NCBI GenBank assembly: GCA_000739515.1
Contig: DF820455.1
Span: 566,470 to 615,807 of the forward strand
Direction: 5' to 3'
Length of the DNA stretch: 49,338 bases
Source of the DNA: Candidatus Moduliflexus flocculans
GTDB lineage: Bacteria; Moduliflexota; Moduliflexia; Moduliflexales; Moduliflexaceae
The notes below the pieces were generated by a model. That model saw only the letters and a list, made by a program, of their open reading frames with translations. It searched no databases and was not told the origin of the DNA. The position numbers and the translations under genes are program-made. Shown piece by piece: positions 8,124 to 16,160 of this stretch; positions within the stretch are counted from its first letter, which is position 1; the number at the start of each line of letters is the position of its first letter.

Positions 8124-11100
8124 TTATTGCGCAGCGCCAATCAGCATCCGTCCGGTCATGGCTGGCAGATTGATCGTAAGCGTCTGCCCCGAAACGGTTG
8201 CGCTGTAGGCTGGATCAAGCTGATCGCTGAAGACGCGATTTTCAACGGGAACCGAGAGTGTCAGCGTCATCTCTTTTTCCGCGTTGCCGCGATTGATGGC
8301 GATAATCGCGACCTGTTTCTCAAAGATGCGAGCGTAGGCATACACGTCGCCTTCGGCATAGAGCGTCAGAAGGTCGCCATGCGCGAAGAGGTCTTTATGC
8401 GCGGCGCGAATTTCCGCCACTTTGCGGTAATGCGCCAAAATCTCCTGATCTTCGCTGCCCCAGGGATACGGGCGGCGGCAATCGGGGTCTTGCGCTCCAT
8501 ACAAGCCGGCTTCATCACCGTAATAAATCGTCGGCGCTCCGGGATACCCCATCTGGAAAATCGCCGCGATTTTCAGGCGCTGTTTGCCGAGTTCATAGTC
8601 GAAATCCTTCCCTTTTTCCGCAATCAGGCGTTCCTCTTTGCCGCCGCCAAGCAGATAGATCGCTCTGGCGGTGTCATGCGAACCGATCAGGTTCATCAGG
8701 CTGTAATACGCTTCTTTCGGGTAATTCTGGCGCATCGTTCGGAAGGTCGCATCCGCTGCCGCTGCATCGCCGTTCATTAGAAATTGATTCAGGACAGCAT
8801 GGCGAAAACCGTAATTCATGACCGAATCGAACTGATCGCCGAGGAAAAAGAGCGACGCATCCTGCCACGTTTCCGCGAGCAAGACCGGCTGTTCGCCCGA
8901 CGGAAGCGTCATCTGCTTGATTTCTTTGCGGAATGCTTGCCAGAAGCCCGGCTCAACCTCGGTCGCCACGTCCATGCGCCAGCCAGAACTGCCCGCCTTA
9001 ATCCAGCGTTTCGCGACGGAATTTTCATCAAACAGGATATAATCCGCCCAGAGGCGATTATTTAATTCACTCTTGCGATTCACAACGGCGTTTGGCGCTT
9101 CCTGCGGGCTGAGATCGCGCACTACCGGCAGACTGTCGTAGCCGGCCCAGCCTTCGTAGCGATACAGGCCATTTTCTTTGACATTCGTCATTGTAAACCA
9201 GTTTTGCCATTCATACGGGCTGAATTTCTGGCCTTCGGCGGTTAATTCCTGTTCCGCTAACTTTTGCGCATCTTTCAGGCGCAAGGCGGCGGAATTCATC
9301 TTGTCATACACCCGCGACCAGTATTCATACGCCCCAACCCATTCGTATTTGCCGTAACGGTCGAAATAGATGGAATCATCGCCGACATGATTAAAGACGC
9401 CATCCAACATCAGGTGCATGCCCCTCGCCTGCAACTCTTTGGTCAGGGCGGTGAAATCCTCCATCGTACCGAAGAGCGGATCAACTTCGTCGTAATTGGT
9501 GGCATCGTACTTGTGATTCGACGCGGCGGCGAAAATCGGGTTCAGGTATAACACCGTGACGCCGAGGCTTTGTAGGTAGTCCAATTTCTGCCGGATGCCC
9601 TCCAAATCGCCGCCGAAAAAGTCGTTATTGAAAAACTCGTCGCTATCGTTCAGGCCGGGAATGCCGGGCTGCTGATCCCACGCGCGCGAGGCCAGAGGTT
9701 CTGCGCCTCTGGCGGTCGTTTTGGCGGAATCGTTGGCGGGTTTGCCGTTAAAAAAACGATCCGGGAAAATCTGATAAATGATCGCTTCTTTGATCCAGTT
9801 CGGCGTCGTGAAGGCCGCATCATAGACGGTCAGCGGAAAATAGGCCACGCCGGAAATGCCCGCTTTGCCCGTGCCGCCCGCTTTCGTGTCGTCGCCAAAT
9901 TCTTTCGCGCCGTTCAGCCGGAATTTATAGCCATACAGACCGGGCGCATCCAATGCGACTGTCGCTTCCCACACATCCGCGTTCGCGTTGTTGATGGTTT
10001 TCGCCTCTTTAAGGGTCATCTCCACTGCGTTGTCGGCAACACCATAGCGCACCTGATTCCCCTGAATATCGGCTTTCCCGATAATCAATTGCGCGGCGGT
10101 CACTTCGCCTGCGCCCGCATGGAAACGGAGCGTCACAGTTTCGCCGGTTTTTACGGCTTCGAACGGGGCGCGATACGCTAAATCGAACGTGTCATGAAAC
10201 AGAAGCGCTTCCTGAATGCTGCCGTCATCCACGACGGTCTGTTTGGTGTTCAAATCAAAGACGATAAAGACTTCTTTCGGCTCGTTCACGCTGAATTCGA
10301 GCGGTTCGCCGCCCTGTTTGCCCTCTTTGCCATACGCAGTTTGTTCCTTTCCGGCGGCGATTCGGAACGAATGTTTGCCCGCCGGAACGGTCAGCGCGAG
10401 GCTATAGACGTGCGAAAAATCCTGATCCGTCAGCAGCAAATCCGCTCCAAGCTCAGTTTGCAAATCGCCGACAATGCGCGGGAGTTGGTCGTTAGGCAGT
10501 TGTTCGTACCACGTGCTGTCGGCGATTTTATGCGACACATCGTTGTAATAAAACGTCACATCCTGTTCTTGCGGGAGGTCAAGCACGATATTCGCGCCGT
10601 CCTGTTTGCCGTCCTGCCCGTAATTTTCCGCCCAACTGCCGCCGATAGCGACTTTGTATTCATAGCGTCCGGCAGGAAGATGGCCTGTAAATTGATAGAA
10701 ATTTTCGCTGATCATTTTCATGCGCGTCGTGTCGGCTGTTGGGTCCCATGCGCCGCCGAACTGGCCGCCCGCGTTGCCAAGATCGTCTTGCAGATTGCCC
10801 ACCAGAACGACGCGCCGGGCGGGCTTGAATCCCTCGCTAAGCGTCACGTCAACGAGATGCGTCTCGGCATGAAACGCGAATGTGACCAGCCGATTGTCCG
10901 GCACGTTTAAGGGAACCGGCTTGCCGTTTTCCTTGCCTTCCAGCCCATAAATCGGGCGTTTTTGCTCGCCGACGCCGATGCGGTAGGTATAAGCGCCCTG
11001 CTCGACTGGCACGGTGAGCGTGAAGAGTCCTTCCGCTTCAAGCGTCATCGGCAAGACCTGGCCGCTTTTGGCGGCGATATTCCAGAGAATCAGATAGGCG

Positions 11101-11180
11101 GAATCCTGCGCAAAGGCCGGGATAGCGAAACAGAACAAACACAGCGCCGCGAATAGACTGAATAATCGTTGCTTCTTCAT
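8124..11180 (-). CDS. Secreted GH13 alpha-amylase/neopullulanase with three N-terminal starch-binding-like modules
   Basis: 1018 residues from the ATG at 11180, chosen because GGAGG precedes it and a signal peptide (1-25, ending IPAFAQ) follows. Residues 26-320 hold three copies of an X25-like module, each ending in YG-x2-GK-x2-G (79-, 187-, 283-). About 325-455 is a CBM34-like domain. About 460-930 is the GH13 barrel, with nucleophile Asp737 (GWRMDVA), acid/base Glu770 (LLAETW) and Asp836 (GSHDTAR). About 935-1018 is the C-terminal beta domain. It should cut starch, pullulan or dextrins outside the inner membrane and feed the porin and MalEFG. Subsite specificity cannot be read. Confidence 0.92.
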   Translation of the reverse strand: MKKQRLFSLFAALCLFCFAIPAFAQDSAYLILWNIAAKSGQVLPMTLEAEGLFTLTVPVEQGAYTYRIGVGEQKRPIYGLEGKENGKPVPLNVPDNRLVTFAFHAETHLVDVTLSEGFKPARRVVLVGNLQDDLGNAGGQFGGAWDPTADTTRMKMISENFYQFTGHLPAGRYEYKVAIGGSWAENYGQDGKQDGANIVLDLPQEQDVTFYYNDVSHKIADSTWYEQLPNDQLPRIVGDLQTELGADLLLTDQDFSHVYSLALTVPAGKHSFRIAAGKEQTAYGKEGKQGGEPLEFSVNEPKEVFIVFDLNTKQTVVDDGSIQEALLFHDTFDLAYRAPFEAVKTGETVTLRFHAGAGEVTAAQLIIGKADIQGNQVRYGVADNAVEMTLKEAKTINNANADVWEATVALDAPGLYGYKFRLNGAKEFGDDTKAGGTGKAGISGVAYFPLTVYDAAFTTPNWIKEAIIYQIFPDRFFNGKPANDSAKTTARGAEPLASRAWDQQPGIPGLNDSDEFFNNDFFGGDLEGIRQKLDYLQSLGVTVLYLNPIFAAASNHKYDATNYDEVDPLFGTMEDFTALTKELQARGMHLMLDGVFNHVGDDSIYFDRYGKYEWVGAYEYWSRVYDKMNSAALRLKDAQKLAEQELTAEGQKFSPYEWQNWFTMTNVKENGLYRYEGWAGYDSLPVVRDLSPQEAPNAVVNRKSELNNRLWADYILFDENSVAKRWIKAGSSGWRMDVATEVEPGFWQAFRKEIKQMTLPSGEQPVLLAETWQDASLFFLGDQFDSVMNYGFRHAVLNQFLMNGDAAAADATFRTMRQNYPKEAYYSLMNLIGSHDTARAIYLLGGGKEERLIAEKGKDFDYELGKQRLKIAAIFQMGYPGAPTIYYGDEAGLYGAQDPDCRRPYPWGSEDQEILAHYRKVAEIRAAHKDLFAHGDLLTLYAEGDVYAYARIFEKQVAIIAINRGNAEKEMTLTLSVPVENRVFSDQLDPAYSATVSGQTLTINLPAMTGRMLIGAAQ

Positions 11181-11199
11181 GTCATCCTCCTTGCTTCGA

Positions 11200-11230
11200 G
11201 ACCTCACAGGTTTCAAAAACCTGTGAGGTC
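11200..11230. repeat. Perfect palindrome in the amylase leader
   Basis: 14-bp arms (GACCTCACAGGTTT) around a 3-nt centre, 20 bp upstream of the amylase ATG. The T-run lies on the plus-strand side, where no gene ends. On the minus strand it is a leader hairpin just ahead of the ribosome site. Confidence 0.75.
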
Positions 11231-11270
11231 TTTTTACAAATATCTTTAATTGCATGGCGAAATTGCCACA

Positions 11271-11307
11271 ACTAAAAAAAGACAGGGGAAATGTTTCCCC
11301 TGTCTTT
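11271..11307 (-). terminator. Intrinsic terminator of the porin gene
   Basis: 14-bp perfect stem (AAAGACAGGGGAAA) followed on the minus strand by a run of seven T, 37 bp after the porin stop. A textbook intrinsic terminator, implying that the amylase gene has its own promoter or is reached only by readthrough. Confidence 0.88.
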
Positions 11308-11344
11308 GAAAAAAACGACAATCAGCGGCGCAGGCCGCGCGATC

Positions 11345-12772
11345 TTACCACCAGGCTTCGAACTGCATGCCATAGGTAAAACCGCTGGTTTCATCGGCAT
11401 ACGCGCTGCCGCCGACCATGCCTTCGAACTCGTCATCCCAGGTTGCATACGTGACAAACGCTCGAATTTCCGGGCGATCCCAGAAGCCGCCGCCTACTTT
11501 GATTGTCGGCGCAAACGAGAATTTATTCATCATGCCGCTCGGGCCGCCGTCCATATCAACATAGTCCAGACCCCAGTCGCCTTGCAGCGAAAAATGGTTG
11601 TTGATCGTGAACTCTGGTCTGAGACCGACTGTGTACCATGTCTGTCCAGAATCCTTGTCAGCGCCGTTATCTGTATATTCATACACAAACACCGGCATCA
11701 TCTCAAAGCTACCCATCTGCAACACGCCAAACGTGCCAAAGCGGAAACGAGACGCATCGCCGATATTGGTTTGATAGTTATTCCATGATCCGACCGACCA
11801 GATGCCGCCAGCATTGAAATCCATGCTGGTGCCTGTGCCGTATTGCACGAATACTTTGCTGAAGCCACCGTCGCCGAGTCCGAAAAATTTCCCCATGCCA
11901 TACTGCGCGGTCACGTTGAAACCATTCTCGGAATCAACATCATATACTGTTTCCACGCCATCTGCATCCGTTCCCGTCACCTTCCCGTCGCTTGTCCAGG
12001 ACGCGGAGGCTTGAATGTCCAACCCGCCAGGTCCAATGCCAATATTGTACAAATCAATATAGAAATTGTTCGTCGTATATTCCCCTTCATCATCAAGCAC
12101 CAAACCATTACCGCGCGAGGAATTCAACCAGGCCAATGCTAATTTCATGGGTCCTAATGGAATATCGCCAACGCCGCCGCCCAATCCTGACGGGCCTGTG
12201 TAATAGAAATCAATGGCATGAATATCCGACCGGCGATAATAGCGTTCGCCAGCCCAGAAGCTCAGGCCGCCGAACACGTTCGTGGCTTCTGCATAGGCTT
12301 GACGGAACGTCAGCTTCGCTTCATCTGAGCCATATTCAACCCAGTCACGATCATTATATTCTTTGTATGTCGGCATGAAAAGGACTTTAAAATTCGCGCC
12401 GTCATCGGTATTCCATTGTTTGCCGATTCCAAGTTCGGCATAGGTATCCCACTCATTGCCTAACCGCCAATGTGAGCCAGCGCCCGGCAATTTGAACCCT
12501 GCGCCATCGTTATCATTGGTCGTGCTGCCGCCCTGATCGGTCATATAAAAGCCGGAGCGCGCATAACCAGTAAAGATAAATCCTTTTGTGGCTAACGGAT
12601 CATTCTCCGCCGCTTTTTGTTCTAATGTCTGAACCCGTTCTTCCAGAGTCGGCGTTGTTTGTTCAGCAGGTTTTTGTTCGTCAGCGGCGCGACCGGAATT
12701 GGGCGCTGCCAGAAACATCACGGAGGCCGCGATTATGCAAGATGTCAGACTGGTAGAAAATCTCGTTGTCAT
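11345..12772 (-). CDS. LamB/ScrY-type carbohydrate porin (maltoporin)
   Basis: 475 residues. A signal peptide (1-30) precedes a short coiled coil (PTLEERVQTLEQKAAEND, about 41-58) as in ScrY. The beta-barrel body includes the family hallmark FWAGERYYRRSDIHAIDFYY and alternating aromatic strands up to the terminal QFEAWW; a terminal aromatic residue is the outer-membrane assembly signal. It should form a trimeric 18-strand outer-membrane pore with an aromatic slide for maltodextrins. Placement between malG and the amylase supports this substrate. It ends in its own terminator. Confidence 0.9.
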   Translation of the reverse strand: MTTRFSTSLTSCIIAASVMFLAAPNSGRAADEQKPAEQTTPTLEERVQTLEQKAAENDPLATKGFIFTGYARSGFYMTDQGGSTTNDNDGAGFKLPGAGSHWRLGNEWDTYAELGIGKQWNTDDGANFKVLFMPTYKEYNDRDWVEYGSDEAKLTFRQAYAEATNVFGGLSFWAGERYYRRSDIHAIDFYYTGPSGLGGGVGDIPLGPMKLALAWLNSSRGNGLVLDDEGEYTTNNFYIDLYNIGIGPGGLDIQASASWTSDGKVTGTDADGVETVYDVDSENGFNVTAQYGMGKFFGLGDGGFSKVFVQYGTGTSMDFNAGGIWSVGSWNNYQTNIGDASRFRFGTFGVLQMGSFEMMPVFVYEYTDNGADKDSGQTWYTVGLRPEFTINNHFSLQGDWGLDYVDMDGGPSGMMNKFSFAPTIKVGGGFWDRPEIRAFVTYATWDDEFEGMVGGSAYADETSGFTYGMQFEAWW

Positions 12773-13149
12773 ACAAAAAATCTCCTTGACAAGATGCTTG
12801 CTTCATTTTTTCTGAAATCCTACCTGAGTAATCAAGGAGACGCGCGAGGACGCGGGGTCTGAAGCTTGCCGGCCAGGACTCCCGTTCTCTGCTGATTCCG
12901 ATGTCTCAAGAAAGACCCAGATACGAAGCAATTATAATAGTATGCTTTTTTGTGGGTTGTTGCTACATTGATTCAAAAAATATTTCTCTCCTCTCTTCTT
13001 TCCGCATCCCCCCTTTAATTTCCAGGACTGTTACGTTCTCATTCCATAAAGGTAAGAAACGCTCTTGTTCCACGCTCTGCGTCCCATTCCGCCGCAGAGC
13101 AGCGGGATGTCGGCATTCCACGCGGAACGAAAACATCACAACCCTGCCT

Positions 13150-13249
13150 TTATAGATGTGAGCGTTAATATATAAGGAGTGCAACGGAGTCGTTGCACAA
13201 AGGCTACTTTGCGCTCCTCGTTATTAAAAATCAATACTCGCATCTATAA
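13150..13249. repeat. ~100-bp element with 13-bp terminal inverted repeats
   Basis: Ends are TTATAGATGTGAG (13150-13162) and CTCGCATCTATAA (13237-13249), inverted repeats with one mismatch. Inside is a second nested palindrome, AGGAGTGCAACG facing CGTTGCAC, then TTTGCGCTCCT. A partial relative lies at 33469-33548. It looks like a MITE or a folded REP-type element. Confidence 0.65.
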
Positions 13250-13321
13250 TTCCGTTTTTAAAAGAAGAAGTGATATCTTACGTCAATAGTCAACAGATCG
13301 CATTTGCCCCCCAGCATCCTG

Positions 13322-13350
13322 GTAAAGACGCCCTGTCGGAGCGTCTTTAC
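13322..13350 (-). terminator. Hairpin after malG
   Basis: 10-bp stem GTAAAGACGC with 9-nt loop, 33 bp beyond the malG stop. A related stem (AAGACGCCC) follows glmS at 29767. No T-run is present, so its terminator role is tentative. Confidence 0.45.
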
Positions 13351-13382
13351 GAAGTAGGCGATCTTCCTGACTTTAATTGGCG

Positions 13383-14258
13383 TTATTCTTTCGTCCCGCC
13401 TAACGTCAGGCCGGACACGAGATATTTTGAAGAGGCGAGAAAGAGCGTCATGACCGGAATTGTAACCATCAGCGACCCGGCGGAGAACATGCCCCACTGC
13501 GTCTGAAACTGCTGCATCATGCGGAACAGACCGAGCGGCCATGTGTACATCGCTTCTTTCTGCAAAATCACGCGAGCCAGGACGAAATCGTTCCAGGCGC
13601 TCATAAAGTTGAACAGAAACACGATAGAGAGCGCAGGTGACGCGAGCGGCAGAATGATGCGATAGAACGCGCCAAGCTGCGACGTGCCGTCAATCATGGC
13701 GGCGTGTTCCAATTCTTCCGGGATCGTGTCGTAATACCCTTTTAAAATCCAGATGCTGAACGGGATGCTCGTCACGCTGTACGTCACAACCAGGCCAACC
13801 CACGTGTTGATAATATCAAGTTTCGCCGCGAGAATGTAAATCGGGACGAGCAGCATGACGCCGGGGATCATCTGCGTGGTAAGCAAAAAGATCAAACCTG
13901 CGGTGCGCCCCGGAAATTGCCAGCGGGAAAACGCATACGCCGAGGTGGACGCCAACACGACGCCAATAATCGCGGTGGACATCGTGATCACTAAGCTGTT
14001 CCAGAGCCAGCGGAGAAATTCTTTATCAACTAACACCGCTGTGTAATTTTTCAGCGTGGCGTCGGGCGGAATAATCTCCAATGTGGTTGAAAGGGCGCGA
14101 TCTCCCGGACGCAAAGAAATCGTCAGGACGCGCAGCGCCGGATAGAGCGCGATGATACATGTTATAATCAGCACGCCGTGAATCAACATGAGTTCGAACG
14201 GGCTGCGCTGCTGCAAGCGACTTTTAAAAAACCATTCTGAAAATGATTGTTGTTTCAT
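13383..14258 (-). CDS. malG: MalG-type sugar ABC transporter permease
   Basis: 291 residues from the ATG at 14258, preceded by AGGAGC; an upstream in-frame ATG inside the repeat is rejected. Six transmembrane segments and the cytoplasmic EAA loop ELEHAAMIDGTSQLGAFYRIILPLASPA (about 190-215), which docks the ATPase, define a MalG-type permease (binding-protein-dependent transport family). It pairs with the MalF-type protein encoded upstream. The C-terminus SGLTLGGTKE resembles the MalG tail. No ATPase gene is nearby. Confidence 0.9.
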   Translation of the reverse strand: MKQQSFSEWFFKSRLQQRSPFELMLIHGVLIITCIIALYPALRVLTISLRPGDRALSTTLEIIPPDATLKNYTAVLVDKEFLRWLWNSLVITMSTAIIGVVLASTSAYAFSRWQFPGRTAGLIFLLTTQMIPGVMLLVPIYILAAKLDIINTWVGLVVTYSVTSIPFSIWILKGYYDTIPEELEHAAMIDGTSQLGAFYRIILPLASPALSIVFLFNFMSAWNDFVLARVILQKEAMYTWPLGLFRMMQQFQTQWGMFSAGSLMVTIPVMTLFLASSKYLVSGLTLGGTKE

Positions 14259-14276
14259 ACAATTGCTCCTGTAAAA

Positions 14277-14350
14277 CCCCACCCCCAACCCCTCCCCAAC
14301 AGGGAGGGGAGCATCCCCCCTCTCTTTTGGAGAGGGGTTGGGGGTGAGGT
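14277..14350. repeat. G/C-run inverted repeat between malF and malG
   Basis: A block beginning CCCCACCCCCAACCCC faces its inverted partner GAGAGGGGTTGGGGGTGAGG; a long hairpin results. Both strands contain four G-runs (G-quadruplex motifs). It shares the core of the 29827-29982 element but lacks its terminal inverted repeats. Confidence 0.75.
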
Positions 14351-14370
14351 AAAAAAATAGCTTCTTTAAA

Positions 14371-15825
14371 TTACGCTGCCGCTTTTTTCCGTTTGCCGCC
14401 CAATCCTAAGTCGAGTTTTACGATCCGCATATACACCATACAGAAGGCCAACAAGATCAGAAAGATAATCAGCGCAAACGCGGCGGCAAAGCCATAGCGG
14501 TTATATTCGAATGCAGACCGGAACAGCGCCGTCACCAGAATGTCGGACGATTCCAACTCGTATTCATTGATCATGTACGGCACGTTAAAGTTGTTGAACG
14601 TCCAGATCACGCCGAGAATCACAGCGGGCGTCATGACCGGCTGAATCAGCGGGAGCGTAATATTGCGGAACTTATGCCAGCGGGTCGCGCCATCCACTTC
14701 CGCCGCTTCATAATACGTAATCGGAATGCTTTGCAGGCCGCCTAACAGAATCACCATCATAAACGGCACGCCAAGCCAGATATTGACGATATTCATCGCA
14801 ACATAATTCCAGAAGGGATTCGATTTCCATTCGATGCCCGCGATGCCGAGATAGCCCAGAATAATATTGATGAAGCCGTATTGCGAATGGAATTCGCCGC
14901 GCCAAGCTAATACCGCGATAATCTGAGGAACCGCCCAGGGAATAATAATCAACGTACGGTAAATGCCTTTGAATTTGATATTGTTATTCATCAGCATTGC
15001 CAGCCCCAAACCGAGCGTGGTATGAAAAAAGACCTGAATCGCCGTCCAGAGGATCGTGCGCAGGAACAACGGCATGAAATGAATCTGTTTCAACACCGGG
15101 CTGGTAAAAATTTCCCGGAAATTTTGCAGCCCTTGCTGCCAGCCAAAGCTTGGCCCGGCATTCGCCAAAGACTGTTGCAGCAAGACGTCTTTATACTTTG
15201 CAAACGTTTCGTTCCCCAATGCCTGTTCAGCATCACGCAGAAATTGGCGTTCTGACGTATAAATCGAATTTAACATCCCTTTATTTTCTTGCAGTTTCGT
15301 CACAATTTCTTCAGGAAGCGATTTTTTCAACGTAAACAGCGTGCGTTTCGTAATGCGTAACACGCCATCTTTGCGATCCGCGTTTTGAAGAAACGCATCT
15401 TTATGCTGTTGTACCACGTCTGCGCCGAGGGCCGCAGTCAGTTCTTGCAGCATGTCATCTTCAGACGTAAATACCTGGTCGGTCAGTCCCTTCATTTCCA
15501 TAATCGCGTCAGCAGACATGCCCGCCTCTTGAAATTTTGCGATTACAGTATCGGTAATATTATAACTTCGTTTAAAATTATCCAGGCTCATATTGCTGAA
15601 GGCGAGCCGGAATTCATACAAAATAGGATAAATAAACAGTAACGTCAATCCAATCACTGCCGGGCTTAACAGCATGATCGGCAACGCATATTTGTATTTC
15701 AGCGTTTTTTCGAAAATAAAATATAAAACAAGTTCTAACAGGATGGTCAGCGCAATAATCGCCACCACGACGCCCCCGACTTGCTTCAAACTGTCAGCCA
15801 TAACTTGTGGCGTAAGTGATCCCAT
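14371..15825 (-). CDS. malF: MalF-type permease with duplicated periplasmic insertion
   Basis: 484 residues. A first hydrophobic segment (about 17-38) and another (about 48-70) precede a hydrophilic insertion of about 150 residues (75-235), then the conserved transmembrane core with the EAA loop YYEAAEVDGATRWHKFRN (about 372-390). The insertion contains two related halves, about 95-149 and 171-220, aligned on VFTSEDDMLQELTAALG and IYTSERQFLRDAEQALG. This is placed like the large periplasmic P2 loop of E. coli MalF, which holds MalE, but the sequence is helical and repetitive. The ribosome site is GGAGGAG. Confidence 0.88.
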   Translation of the reverse strand: MGSLTPQVMADSLKQVGGVVVAIIALTILLELVLYFIFEKTLKYKYALPIMLLSPAVIGLTLLFIYPILYEFRLAFSNMSLDNFKRSYNITDTVIAKFQEAGMSADAIMEMKGLTDQVFTSEDDMLQELTAALGADVVQQHKDAFLQNADRKDGVLRITKRTLFTLKKSLPEEIVTKLQENKGMLNSIYTSERQFLRDAEQALGNETFAKYKDVLLQQSLANAGPSFGWQQGLQNFREIFTSPVLKQIHFMPLFLRTILWTAIQVFFHTTLGLGLAMLMNNNIKFKGIYRTLIIIPWAVPQIIAVLAWRGEFHSQYGFINIILGYLGIAGIEWKSNPFWNYVAMNIVNIWLGVPFMMVILLGGLQSIPITYYEAAEVDGATRWHKFRNITLPLIQPVMTPAVILGVIWTFNNFNVPYMINEYELESSDILVTALFRSAFEYNRYGFAAAFALIIFLILLAFCMVYMRIVKLDLGLGGKRKKAAA

Positions 15826-15911
15826 AGATGCTCCTCCCTTCTAAATAATGAATTCGTGCCCCCATTTGAAGCAAGGCTGTGACGTTCTCTGTTCGCCCTG
15901 AAAGGGCGGCA

Positions 15912-16051
15912 TCATATCAGCCCAGGGCGCAAGCCCTGGGACAAAAGGCCAGTACGCCAGGCGCTCTGAAAGAGCGCCTCATGAGACGTGCTTTCAGAGC
16001 GAATCTCCCTGTGGCCATTGTTCCCAGGGCTTGCGCCCTGGGCTGATATGA
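15912..16051. repeat. REP-like cluster with a perfect 30-bp inverted repeat
   Basis: Bases 15912-15941 are exactly inverted at 16022-16051, and each arm is itself a hairpin (CCCAGGGC-GCAA-GCCCTGGG). Between them AGGCGCTCT-gaa-AGAGCGCCT (15959-15979) makes another stem. The whole can fold as separate hairpins or as one long stem. Confidence 0.85.
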
Positions 16052-16116
16052 GTTGCGCCGTTGACGCAACGACAGAACCTAACAGCCCTGCCCATTTGAA
16101 GGGGAACACTGCTACG

Positions 16117-16147
16117 GAATTCCGAGGTCTTCAAGACCTCGGAATTC
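16117..16147 (-). terminator. Perfect palindrome after malE
   Basis: 15-bp arms (GAATTCCGAGGTCTT) around one base, 14 bp beyond the malE stop. There is no T-run, so it may act as a 3'-end stabiliser or partial terminator that raises MalE over MalFG. Confidence 0.65.
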
Positions 16148-16160
16148 TCTATCCAACAGA

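Larger units (their letters stand above)
12773..13382. other. 610-bp repeat-rich gap between malG and the porin gene
   Basis: Contains a complete TIR element (13150-13249), a hairpin (13322-13350), and a GC-rich folded block at 13070-13130 (GTTCCACGCTCTGCG facing CGCAGAGCAGCGGG). Bases 13021-13045 resemble 46441-46462 (CCAGGACTGTTA). The porin promoter is probably in 12780-12960, but I cannot pick a clear -35/-10. No coding ORF is evident. Confidence 0.6.
15826..16160. other. 335-bp malE-malF spacer packed with inverted repeats
   Basis: Holds the REP-like cluster at 15912-16051 and the palindrome at 16117-16147. Further stems include CGCCCTgaaaGGGCG-type bases near 15896 and GTTGCG/CGCAAC at 16052-16070. 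No gene is seen. Confidence 0.7.

Noticed and set aside
15826..16160. CRISPR array in the repeat-rich mal spacer
   Set aside because: Repeats are inverted, not direct, and there is no regular spacer pattern.
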